The notes beneath the pieces are model-generated. The model was not told the DNA's origin. It worked only from the letters and a program-made list of their open reading frames with translations, and did not search any database. Below are positions 46,176 to 56,750 of a DNA stretch of 64,000 nucleotides, piece after piece (the stretch's first letter is position 1; each line of letters begins with the position of its first letter). The translations under genes and the position numbers were made by a program. The DNA is taken from contig JAQFVV010000030.1 in NCBI GenBank assembly GCA_028023455.1, positions 2,624,501-2,688,500 of the forward strand, read 5' to 3'. Origin of the DNA: Epiperipatus broadwayi. Taxonomy: Eukaryota; Onychophora; Udeonychophora; Euonychophora; Peripatidae.

Positions 46176-46346
46176 TGGCTTTCACATATTTCAGATTATA
46201 TTTTAATGGATAAAAGGTATAAAGTACTTCGAACAGATAGACCATCTGATATTGCTTCCAGAGATAGAGGCACACTCATTTTCCTTAAATTTCATTTTAT
46301 ATTCCTATTTCATCATCATCTTCTGAAACTACTTAGTGGGAAATAT
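46176..46346 (+). pseudogene. LINE-J endonuclease, N-terminal piece
   Basis: In one frame from 46176: TWLSHISDYILMDKRYKVL then RTDRPSDIASRDRGTLIFLK. In Jockey-type endonucleases the order is ETWL, ISD, YxxxRxDR and RGGGV, all visible here with the last changed to RDRGT. The endonuclease nicks the chromosomal target. The piece is cut at 46346 by gypsy-2. Confidence 0.75.
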
Positions 46347-48837
46347 TGTAACAGTCAAAACACGTGTATCTCGTTAACATATTGCAGAATTCACCACCAC
46401 ACAGAACAGCAGCACCATCGAGTAGCGAAGCCACCGTTAATACTGAGTTCGAACATAGTTTATCGGTTCCACAATACAATCTACGGAATAACGCCTCTGA
46501 TGCGACATAAGTAAACACTTCTTTAGGCACGGTGGTCAGGGAGATGCACGAGATTCATGGGTTTTGTTTCCGAGTTGGCCAACAATCAAACGAATATTAA
46601 TTAATATATATAATCGAGGAAATGTCTATAATGGGCATCGAATAAATGAAAACTTAACTACAGACGTATATTTAGAATTATTTATTTACGTATTTAATAA
46701 AAGAAAACATTATTAATGTGATTAATCATATTTTAAATTCAAAGTCTCAACAGCTAATTGATAATATTATATATATAAAAATACATTTATTTATATGGAG
46801 CATTTATTTATATGAAGGCGTAATCTAGCTACCTAGGGTTCTCGAGTGAGTATTTCTAATGCGTGCTGTAAGGAATTTATACTTTGCACTGCAAGAGTCA
46901 TCAGTAACGGCGGACATACATTTATTTAATAAAATATTTATTTTACGACAAAGGGCAAACATTTATTTGAGAGTATATGACGAAGATAATGCCGAGGCGG
47001 AGTGATAGAGAGAATAATAAACTAAATAAAAGAACACGTGGTACGCTTTAGAAGGGCGATGTAAAATGGCAGCGCTGAAACTGCAATGCCGTGAATAAGT
47101 TATAAGGGTTTCGGGTTGGTCTCTGCCGCGACCCGAAGAGGTAAGGTGTCACATGAGCATAACCAGGGACAAGCGGTCCGTGTCGCAATTTGCCAGCTGG
47201 CTGCGTGACGGTCGTCAAGCCCTACGGGAACATTATCATGTCCGCTTGTGTAGGACGACTGGGGTTAATTCAACCCTAGAGAATCCGGAGTATTCACGGC
47301 GTGGAATGAGCCATCGGGGCTTCAAAACGTAACACATGTATAATATCTAAAAGATTGTGGTAATATTTAACTAGATTTCAAACTCGGCCCAACATTATCA
47401 CCGTTGACTGAAAGAAAATTGGTGACTCTCAAAGAAATGAAATTTACATAATTATTCATTAACATTTAATAATAAAAAAATATCTAAAAAGGGAATTATT
47501 ACAGCGAGTATGCCAGCTATTACGGAGGAGTAGACCCTGCATTACAATAACTGATTCTTTGAATGCGTGTCGATTTATATGAAATTTAAGTTATTTATAA
47601 AAGCAAATATTAATGATAATTCGACACGCATTCACTGTTCAAGCGATTATGGATTTAGCTTTAAAACTAAGATAATTATGAGAAGGTAATATTTCAATGA
47701 TAATTATAAATGAAATGTAGATTTAAGAAATACACACCTAAGAAGTGATAGAGGGAGGGTAAGCTAGATTATGCGAGAAATTTACAGATTACATGAATTC
47801 TCAAATTTTAGTTTCTCAAAATTACAATTTTAACATTTAGAAGTTATACAAATAATAGGAGATGAGCTATAGCTTATTATTACTAGAGTACTCTATAATT
47901 TGGAATACACACACAGGTACCTGTTTTATAAGATGTTTTCGTCCATTGGTTTAATAGCAGATTGTTCGTAATTAGAAGTTTTCTTTCTTGTCCTGGGCAT
48001 GTTGTTTTATTGATTTTTAACAGCAGCGGCTTTCTTGTTTATTTCAGGCAGCAGATCATTTTGGTGTTTTTACGATGGGCAAGGTGAAGCTCGGCATATA
48101 GTGGGCCATCTCCCGGTGGAGAATAATTTCGGTGCTTACTCGGTCATACCTTGCAGTATTAATTTATTTAAGATATTTTAGACGCTCCACTCGAGAGCAA
48201 AGCTAAAATTCAAGTCCAAGTCTCCAGCAAGTCTAAGATGGCCTCCTTTTTCTTATCTTGATCTTTTAATTTTTCTGTTGAGATATTTTTAGGTTTTATT
48301 TATCTTGCCCTCAGGATAATCAATGCTCTGCTGGTTTTGATTAGAAAGAAATTTGCTGTGCTATTGTTTGTTTTTCTTTACATTCGTTAATTACATTCTT
48401 TTGGAATTTTGCTATAATTAATTTATTATCTGTCACTGACCGATGCTTTTAAATTTTCAAAGACAAAAGGGAATAAAATTATTTTAACTTTAATTAATTA
48501 TTGCATCAGATTTTGTTAGAATTATTATTTAACGAAATTTAAACTAAGCAACAAATACGAACTTTATAAAATTCAAAATAAATGATTAATATTACACAAA
48601 ATTTATTTAGCTACAAGAAATCTAAATTATATTATTTTATCCGTATTTATTGCCTTTAATTTGAGATCGAAATGTGTGCGTGTTTATGTTGAATTCTACA
48701 TATATTTATACATTTTTAATATTGTTACACACACAATTCGATACCAAAAAGTTTAAATTTGGGTGGGATAGACCGGTCAGTGAGAGACGACAGAAAAAGG
48801 TGAAACTTGAGATTCGAATACGAATCTCACTGTTTCA
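46347..48837 (-). repeat. gypsy-2 left LTR (3' LTR)
   Basis: 2,491 bp, TG...CA ended. It starts at the ATAT duplication and ends with the palindrome GAGATTCGAATACGAATCTC just before CTGTTTCA. An inverted repeat GAATGCGTGTCGA / TCGACACGCATTC lies at 47561-47573 and 47621-47633. It is less AT-rich near 47.0-47.3 kb. No credible ORF was found; the short open frame near 48.0 kb is shifted by one T relative to the other LTR. Confidence 0.9.
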
Positions 48838-48856
48838 TTTCCCCGTACTTCCCGTG
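48838..48856 (-). other. gypsy-2 polypurine tract
   Basis: The minus strand reads ACGGGAAGTACGGGGAAA directly before the LTR start TGAAACAG. Position and purine content fit the plus-strand primer of LTR retroelements. Confidence 0.6.
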
Positions 48857-49299
48857 AACAATTAAGGAAGAACAAAGGAGGCAAGAAAGAGAAAAAAAAT
48901 TTACATTACATAATTGAAAGACGAAAAGAAAAAAATTATTATTGTTTTTACAGATATTGAAATAGAGAAAGCAGAGATTACATGAAGTAACGAACAATTT
49001 ATATACCCGGATCTAGAATTTAAACTTTAACTTTAAAATGACCTAATTTGGCCGTGTCTGGTTAGCAATCATTATAATACGATTAGTTAAACTGATTATA
49101 GATATATAAAAAAATTCTTAGACTAATATTAATTAACATAATATATATAAAATTTTAAGAACAATACTAACGAAATACATAACAAAAGTTCTATGTAAAG
49201 CCCGATTTGACAGATATAATTTCCATTCAACCAATATTTATCAAGTTCGTTTTACTAAATTTTCTATACGGGATGGCCGTCCGAAATGCTCCAATATTG

Positions 49300-50241
49300 T
49301 TATAACCCCGGGTCAGGTGGATAATATATATCTCTTGTCGTTGACGACTGCGCCCTTGGGTTTTCTAATCTTCGTCCTCGATCAGGTGGTTCTTTGGCCC
49401 ACTGGTTCAAATCCAAGACAGTGAGAAATTTAATCATGTCTCCTATATCTTTTATGTGAATGCCTATCATTAATGGTTGGATGGTTAGCGGCATGCTACG
49501 CTGGGTCGTTCTAAATTTCCATGTCCCCATATTCCACCAGTTTTTGGCAGAACCTTGCAGATGGTAATTAGCTATAGCAATCTGTTCATCTGGCCCTGTT
49601 TTATGAAATTTTAAGAACCTCTGTAGGCTCTCAAGGTGGGTTTGAGGTTTTTTTCTTATTTCCCCTCTAAAGATCTTGATGTGGATCATCTTGGCTAAAT
49701 AGCTTTGGTGTCCAACGTCCATCTTCGCCTCTTCTTTAATGTTGACTTCCTTTTCTGGTTCTTGTGGGCCTTCATCGGTTGGAATGAGGTCTCTCTGCTC
49801 ATCATATTTTTTTACCTCCACGACACTACCTGTTTGCTCTTCTATCATAGGTTCATCAGACCTCTCTACCTTCATTTCACTCTGCCTGTCTTTAACCTCT
49901 TCTACCTTTTTACTAACTTTGGATATTCCCAACTGTTCCCTTATTACTTCTAACTCTCTCACTATAGCGTCTTTAAATTCCTGACATTCCCTGACTCTTC
50001 TTTTTTTTTCTTCCTGTCTCCTTTTTGATTCTTCATCGCTTCTTTTTTTTATCTCCTCCTCATACATTTCCTTCATTACTTGCATACCCTGTCTGAGCAT
50101 CTCCTTCATGAACTTGAAATTATAGTCCATGGATGCTCTGCATTGTTGCGGAGCTTCCCTTCGCTCGGGTGTCGACTCCAAAGCCTCAGATAAATCTAGC
50201 TGCTCTGTCTCAGTATTTTCTGTTTCCATTTTCTTATCCAT
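49300..50241 (-). CDS. gypsy-2 gag-like protein
   Basis: Intact 313-residue ORF from ATG to stop. Residues 55-105 are a charged helix rich in Glu, Lys and Arg (RSDEESKRRQEEKKRR), probably coiled coil. Residues 110-178 are acidic and low-complexity. Residues 186-237 hold the Ty3/Gypsy gag core: HIKIFRGEIRKKPQTHLESL, then FLKFHK, EQIAIANYHLQGSAKNWWN. No zinc knuckle is visible in the C-terminal part. The core matches gypsy-1 gag at the same spacing. Expected role: particle formation and packaging of its own RNA, with pol supplied by a relative. It is the only intact gene of the element, and the LTRs indicate a young copy, so it may be functional. Confidence 0.85.
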   Translation of the reverse strand: MDKKMETENTETEQLDLSEALESTPERREAPQQCRASMDYNFKFMKEMLRQGMQVMKEMYEEEIKKRSDEESKRRQEEKKRRVRECQEFKDAIVRELEVIREQLGISKVSKKVEEVKDRQSEMKVERSDEPMIEEQTGSVVEVKKYDEQRDLIPTDEGPQEPEKEVNIKEEAKMDVGHQSYLAKMIHIKIFRGEIRKKPQTHLESLQRFLKFHKTGPDEQIAIANYHLQGSAKNWWNMGTWKFRTTQRSMPLTIQPLMIGIHIKDIGDMIKFLTVLDLNQWAKEPPDRGRRLENPRAQSSTTRDIYYPPDPGL

Positions 50242-50758
50242 TTATTTATTTATTTTTCACTAGTAGCATTTAACTATCCCCCACCGGTATCTTGGCCCTA
50301 TAATACTCTTTCATTGCCCTATCTCTATTCTACATTGCTGCCCTTAATATACTTAACATATATATTATAACTATCTATTAGTAACGCGTATAAGCCACTG
50401 CTGTCTATGACATATATATTTTTACTTTACTAAATTTTATTGTTAAAAACATAATAAGCTTCTGCTGTCTCATTTAGCTACTGATTATTATTATATATAT
50501 AAAAAGATATTTCATTAGATCCGAGTATTTCGTTCCTTCTTACATTACACACACATCCCTGCTTTCCTTAAATTTGTTATTACGCCTGCTGTCCTTTCAC
50601 TCACTCGACCCACATTATTTCGCTCGATTTACTTTTTTTTTTTCATTATTTTTATCAAAACAAAATCGTATATATATAGAATAATTAGCCAACTCGGCAA
50701 CGAACGCTAAAGAAATTTATCTGCGTTATTTTTGCTCAGGGTATCTATGGGTTTTATG

Positions 50759-50784
50759 CTCGAAGCCTCACGTTATTGGCGCCA
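50759..50784 (-). promoter_or_regulatory. gypsy-2 putative primer-binding region
   Basis: On the minus strand, about 23 bases inside the LTR: TGGCGCCAATAACGTGAGGC then TTCGAGC. The TGGCGCC start and the ACGTGxGGCTxCGA part resemble tRNA-Lys-type primer sites with a small insertion. It aligns with 26216-26241 in gypsy-1. Confidence 0.55.
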
Positions 50785-50807
50785 AACGCTAAAAAAAAAT
50801 TTAACTA

Positions 50808-53301
50808 TGTAACAGTCAAAACACGTGTATCTCGTTAACATATTGCAGAATTCGACCACCACACAGAACAGCAGCACCATCGAGTAGCGAAGCCACCGGT
50901 AATACTGAGTTCGAACATAGTTTATCGGTTCCACAATACAATCTACGGAATAACGCCTCTGATGCGACATAAGTAAACACTTCTTTAGGCACGGTGGTCA
51001 GGGAGATGCACGAGATTCATGGGTTTTGTTTCCGAGTTGGCCAACAATCAAACGAATATTAATTAATATATATAATCGAGGAAATGTCTATAATGGGCAT
51101 CGAATAAATGAAAACTTAACTACAGACGTATATTTAGAATTATTTATTTACGTATTTAATAAAAGAAAACATTATTAATGTGATTAATCATATTTTAAAT
51201 TCAAAGTCTCAACAGCTAATTGATAATATTATATATATAAAAATACATTTATTTATATGGAGCATTTATTTATATGAAGGCGTAATCTAGCTACCTAGGG
51301 TTCTCGAGTGAGTATTTCTAATGCGTGCTGTAAGGAATTTATACTTTGCACTGCAAGAGTCATCAGTAACGGCGGACATACATTTATTTAATAAAATATT
51401 TATTTTACGACAAAGGGCAAACATTTATTTGAGAGTATATGACGAAGATAATGCCGAGGCGGAGTGATAGAGAGAATAATAAACTAAATAAAAGAACACG
51501 TGGTACGCTTTAGAAGGGCGATGTAAAATGGCAGCGCTGAAACTGCAATGCCGTGAATAAGTTATAAGGGTTTCGGGTTGGTCTCTGCCGCGACCCGAAG
51601 AGGTAAGGTGTCACATGAGCATAACCAGGGACAAGCGGTCCGTGTCGCAATTTGCCAGCTGGCTGCATGACGGTCGTCAAGCCCTACGGGAACATTATCA
51701 TGTCCGCTTGTGTAGGACGACTGGGGTTAATTCAACCCTAGAGAATCCGGAGTATTCACGGCGTGGAATGAGCCATCGGGGCTTCAAAACGTAACACATG
51801 TATAATATCTAAAAGATTGTGGTAATATTTAACTAGATTTCAAACTCGGCCCAACATTATCACCGTTGACTGAAAGAAAATTGGTGACTCTCAAAGAAAT
51901 GAAATTTACATAATTATTCATTAACATTTAATAATAAAAAAAATATCTAAAAAGGGAATTATTACAGCGAGTATGCCAGCTATTACGGAGGAGTAGACCC
52001 TGCATTACAATAACTGATTCTTTGAATGCGTGTCGATTTATATGAAATTTAAGTTATTTATAAAAGCAAATATTAATGATAATTCGACACGCATTCACTG
52101 TTCAAGCGATTATGGATTTAGCTTTAAAACTAAGATAATTATGAGAAGGTAATATTTCAATGATAATTATAAATGAAATGTAGATTTAAGAAATACACAC
52201 CTAAGAAGTGATAGAGGGAGGGTAAGCTAGATTATGCGAGAAATTTACAGATTACATGAATTCTCAAATTTTAGTTTCTCAAAATTACAATTTTAACATT
52301 TAGAAGTTATACAAATAATAGGAGATGAGCTATAGCTTATTATTACTAGAGTACTCTATAATTTGGAATACACACACAGGTACCTGTTTTATAAGATGTT
52401 TTCGTCCATTGGTTTAATAGCAGATTGTTCGTAATTAGAAGTTTTCTTTCTTGTCCTGGGCATGTTGTTTTATTGATTTTTTAACAGCAGCGGCTTTCTT
52501 GTTTATTTCAGGCAGCAGATCATTTTGGTGTTTTTACGATGGGCAAGGTGAAGCTCGGCATATAGTGGGCCATCTCCCGGTGGAGAATAATTTCGGTGCT
52601 TACTCGGTCATACCTTGCAGTATTAATTTATTTAAGATATTTTAGACGCTCCACTCGAGAGCAAAGCTAAAATTCAAGTCCAAGTCTCCAGCAAGTCTAA
52701 GATGGCCTCCTTTTTCTTATCTTGATCTTTTAATTTTTCTGTTGAGATATTTTTAGGTTTTATTTATCTTGCCCTCAGGATAATCAATGCTCTGCTGGTT
52801 TTAATTAGAAAGAAATTTGCTGTGCTATTGTTTGTTTTTCTTTACATTCGTTAATTACATTCTTTTGGAATTTTGCTATAATTAATTTATTATCTGTCAC
52901 TGACCGATGCTTTTAAATTTTCAAAGACAAAAGGGAATAAAATTATTTTAACTTTAATTAATTATTGCATCAGATTTTGTTAGAATTATTATTTAACGAA
53001 ATTTAAACTAAGCAACAAATACGAACTTTATAAAATTCAAAATAAATGATTAATATTACACAAAATTTATTTAGCTAAAAGAAATCTAAATTATATTATT
53101 TTATCCGTATTTATTGCCTTTAATTTGAGATCGAAATGTGTGCGTGTTTATGTTGAATTCTACATATATTTATACATTTTTAATATTGTTACACACACAA
53201 TTCGATACCAAAAAGTTTAAATTTGGGTGGGATAGACCGGTCAGTGAGAGACGACAGAAAAAGGTGAAACTTGAGATTCGAATACGAATCTCACTGTTTC
53301 A
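50808..53301 (-). repeat. gypsy-2 right LTR (5' LTR)
   Basis: 2,494 bp, nearly identical to 46347-48837. The differences seen are a few substitutions and one-base indels in T or A runs. It carries the same hairpin at 52024-52036 and 52084-52096. As the upstream LTR on the coding strand it must hold the promoter, which could not be pinpointed. Confidence 0.9.
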
Positions 53302-55650
53302 ATATGTTTGAAAAATAATGTTAAATTTCTTTTAAGTAGGGTCCACATAAAACCAACATTATCATTTTTAGAATTTAATGAATTACTTTATGTTCTTGAA
53401 GACTTTTTAATCAAATACAAAGCATCACATGATCACGATCTCTTATACTAGCACATATTTGTTTATATACAAATCATATATTGTTATTACTGGTGATTTT
53501 TAGATTCTTGATTTATCCTCAGGTAGTACTGTCATAGATTCAATCTCACTTTCACCTAAAGCATTGAGAATGATTCAATTTTGTAATTTGTTAAATCTAA
53601 AATAATTTTATCCCTACACTAATTTTAATAATCACACATTAGACTAATTCTTAGTAATTTTTCTACAATTGAATGTTTAGCTACTACTATTCCTTTTTCC
53701 ATTGATTTACATCATCCTCTCTTAGAATTTTGTATTAATATTCAATTTAATAGGATTTGTCCTTTCAGAACTATTAAAAGAAACTAAAAAGGGAAGTTAT
53801 TTGGATCTTTACTGTTATCTAACTTTGCCTGGAATAGTTTGTATTCTTCCTCAGATATAGATTACTATGTGTAGTTTTTTGAACAATTATTTGGGGAGCT
53901 AATTGACAAATTTATTCCCAAGGTTTTCTTAATTAATCGTTTTGTTTTTTTTGTTTGTTTTTTTTTTTTTTGTCTGGTTTTCAATCTTTCTTAAAGAAAT
54001 TATTAGGAGAAAATTATTTGACTGGTGGAAGTACTGGGAAACAAAGAACTTAAATTACTATTACAATTTTGTTAATTATAGATTATCCAAGGTTATATTT
54101 ATCCTAGAGATTTTCAAAAATTTATACAAAATATTGAAATTTATATTTTTGATAAATCTAAGTAATTTTGGTCCCTGGTCAAAGATTTAGGTATTACTAA
54201 AAGAAAACTATAAAGTAGTAACAATTCAAATCTAGTTACAGATGATTTTTCTCATTATTTTTCAGGTCTTTCTACACAATCAAAATCTCATGCAGACTTG
54301 GCTGACAAGCATTTTCTCCATTTACTGTATCTGATCTCATTTTTGCTATTAAGCAATTAAATTACATTCTAATATGGGCCTTGACAATATTCAAGCTTTC
54401 ATTTATAAAGGATGTGCTGAATATATTGCTTCTCCTCTTTTGCATATTTTTAATTGTTCTTTAAGAAATGGTATTTTCCCTAAGTCCTTTAAACTTGCTA
54501 AAGTTGTACCAATTTTTAAGAAAGGATCTAGGAATTCAGTGATTATGGGTCTATTTCAGTTCTACACACTGTTGCCTGATTATTTAAAAGATGTTTATAT
54601 AATAATAGCTTTGATGTCAACAAAATTTTGGCATCAGAGCAACATGGCTTTTTACCTAATAAATCCATTGAAATAAATCTGCTAACTATTTTTGAACACA
54701 TTTCCAATTTAATTGAGGATCAATTTAAGTTGAATGTTATTTATTTTGATATATCCAAGCTTTTGATAGAGTTAATCATAAAATTATTCTTAGTAAGCTT
54801 TGCAGATTAGGTTTTTCCAAAATGTTAATGAATTGGGTTGACTCCTCTTTAAAGACATGAAGTTTTGTGCAAAGTTTAACTATAAATTATTGTCACCATA
54901 TTGTCACTTCACAGAAGTGCCTCAAGGCAGTGTTCTCATGATGTTATTATTTAATATATATTTGTTGATAACCTCAAAAATCTATGTTGTGCAGATGATT
55001 GCAAAATTTTCAGGCATATCTGTTCTATTAATGACTTTTTTACTTCAAAGAGATATAGATAATTTCCTGAAATGGTGTGAAAATAATTGTATAAATCTGA
55101 AATCTTAAGGTTTTCCTACTATAATTATATCAAAGTGATCCAGGAATAATATTTTCCAATAATGGCTCTTTTAATCATGACATTGATTTTATGGTGAATA
55201 ATGCTTTCAAAGTTACAGGAGATAGATATGGAAAAGCATTTATTAAATGTGCAAAAATCAAACTTTTTATATCTTATGGATCAATTATATGGAATCATCA
55301 TAAAAAATTCAGCCTGTTTTAGACAAATTTTTTAAATTAAATAATCTAAGTAATGATCAGTATATAGTATTAAGGCTGAAATGAAATACAAGAGATCTTA
55401 AATTTCTGCATTAAATTATTTCCCAGAATATTTCTGTATCTAACTTGCTTTTTAAGTTAATTAGCAAAAAAAGAGCATAATAATCGTACTCACAATATTT
55501 TTGAACTTAAAATTTGTAAATCTAATATATTAAAATTATTTCCTTTACTTCATTTACCCAGATCTTATAATAAAGACTTGGCAAATAAGGACATTTTTAA
55601 TTTAGATTTTAAACATTTCACTACATCTATCTTTATCTTTAGTCCCATTT
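53302..55650 (+). pseudogene. LINE-J endonuclease remainder and reverse transcriptase
   Basis: After gypsy-2: a VWVKFLLSRVHIKPT strand (about 53310-53360), a decayed 'VITGDFN' region near 53490, and LRMIQFCNLLNL followed by NNHTLDLILSNFSTIE-type endonuclease end (53570-53680). The RT reads GLDNIQAFIYKGCAEYIASP (54377-54436), LAKVVPIFKKGSRNSV, then in another frame ISVLHTVAKLFERCLYNNS, SEQHGFLPNKSIEINLLTIF, VIYFDISK, VPQGSVLMMLLFNIY and a catalytic box reading CADDCKIF (about 54990-55010). C-terminal blocks include RDIDNFLKWCENNCINLKS and FISYGSIIWNHHKKF. The motif series is that of Jockey/CR1-group LINEs. Several frameshifts and stops make it inactive. Confidence 0.85.
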
Positions 55651-55740
55651 GGTGTATGATTTTTTTATTTATTTGTTCTTTTCATCCTTAAGAAATGGAT
55701 TGTTATTATTATTATTCATAGAATAAATTGAATTATTATT

Positions 55741-56029
55741 ATTATAATAATATTATCAATAAACTAATGTTAATATTGAGGGAGAATGCCTTGGAGAGGA
55801 AGTTATAAATAGATGGGAGTATAAGGCCTACCTGAATTTTAATTATTGTTGCCTGTTGTTTCCAAGTTAGGTGCCTTAAAACAGTTATAATAATCTATAA
55901 ATACCAATTTTAATATTCATCAATCAAGATTATCTTAAATCAGAGATGGGCAAGACATTGATCAAGTGAATGCTAATGCATTGGAGTGACTATCTGAATT
56001 AAACAAAATGTAATGTTAATCAGTACTAC
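55741..56029. other. ATT microsatellite and unrecognised sequence
   Basis: Short spacer after the 3' end of LINE-J. Nothing coding was seen. Confidence 0.45.
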
Positions 56030-56750
56030 ATCATAGCTATGGTGAAAATCAGTCTTCACAATCAAGGCAGCTATGTGTAGTTGGGCACTCACTGATGAAT
56101 AGGCATATGATACATGCCTTCATTTGAAATGTACGATGATACTATGCATCGATTATAAATTCATTGGTTTAAATACATTTACTGTACAATGCAAAAGAAC
56201 AAATGGAAGCATTGGATACATTTAGTCAGTCAGAAGACAATAACCTTTGGTTTTTTTGGTGTATGGAAAATCAGTACTTTATCATATTTCCCAAGGGGGG
56301 GTGTAATTGTGAAACAATTGCAAAGACAGGCACAATTTTTAATACATAATAGGAAGAAAAAATGTATGATAATGCACAAGTCTATTGCAAATTCATTGGT
56401 TCAAATATGTTCACTATGCAATGCAAAGGAGCAACTGGAAGGAATCATTGCATACATTCAATCATTTGTGCAGCTGATAATTGTGCTTTTTGTTGTGACA
56501 GCATAGATTTAAATAATTTATTATTAAAAATTATTTTATCGTATTTTAAAAGAGGCATAGTGTCTAAACAATTGCAAAAAAAAAAAGAAAGACATACCAT
56601 TTTAATATGGGAAAATCAGTTTTTCTTCACAATGATATTGCAAAATGTAGCAGCAATTACAAAAGCTTTGTTATGTGTCCAAATTTTGGATGCTAAATCT
56701 ATAACAAGAAAAATGAACAAGAAAAAGAAAAATCAAATGCCCTAGCTCTG
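56030..56750 (+). repeat. Diverged tandem repeats with Cys-rich open frames
   Basis: Blocks such as AAATTCATTGGTTTAAATA and ACAATGCAAA-GAACAA-TGGAAG recur about 230 bp apart (56150-56225 and 56381-56465), and GGAAAATCAG blocks occur near 56036, 56262 and 56606. A 127-residue open frame (56362-56745) is Cys-rich (CKFIGSNMFTMQCK, HSIICAADNCAFCC). Repeated Cys/His modules like these occur in FLYWCH-type and other zinc-binding repeats, but no family could be assigned. It could be a remnant of a repeated-module gene or transposon protein. Confidence 0.5.

Larger units (their letters stand above)
46347..53301 (-). mobile_element. gypsy-2: gag-only LTR retrotransposon with 2.5-kb LTRs
   Basis: Two LTRs, 46347-48837 and 50808-53301, each beginning TGTAACAG and ending CTGTTTCA on the + strand. 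They are flanked by a 4-bp duplication ATAT (46343-46346, 53302-53305) inside LINE-J. By eye the LTRs differ at only about seven positions, so the insertion is recent. The internal region is 1,970 bp and reads on the minus strand: primer-binding region, one gag-like ORF (50241-49300), then 462 bp non-coding to a purine tract at the LTR. No protease, RT, RNase H or integrase is present, so mobility must come from enzymes in trans. The gag core and leader match gypsy-1. Confidence 0.9.
46160..55740 (+). mobile_element. LINE-J: Jockey-like non-LTR retrotransposon, split by gypsy-2
   Basis: Endonuclease sequence ends at 46346 and continues from 53302, after the LTR element. The RT follows to about 55.1 kb, C-terminal blocks to about 55.6 kb, and the 3' end is an ATT-rich microsatellite near 55700-55760. 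The 5' limit is set by the first readable endonuclease motif. Many stops show an old copy that predates gypsy-2. Confidence 0.75.

Noticed and set aside
52451-52645. 64-residue open frame in the gypsy-2 right LTR
   Set aside because: The other LTR carries a one-base difference in the T run that breaks the frame, there is no motif, and it reads against the element's coding strand.
54857-55108. Open frame read as an independent small protein
   Set aside because: The neighbouring frame gives the LINE-J catalytic CADDCKIF block; the open frame is a frame-shifted part of the same RT.
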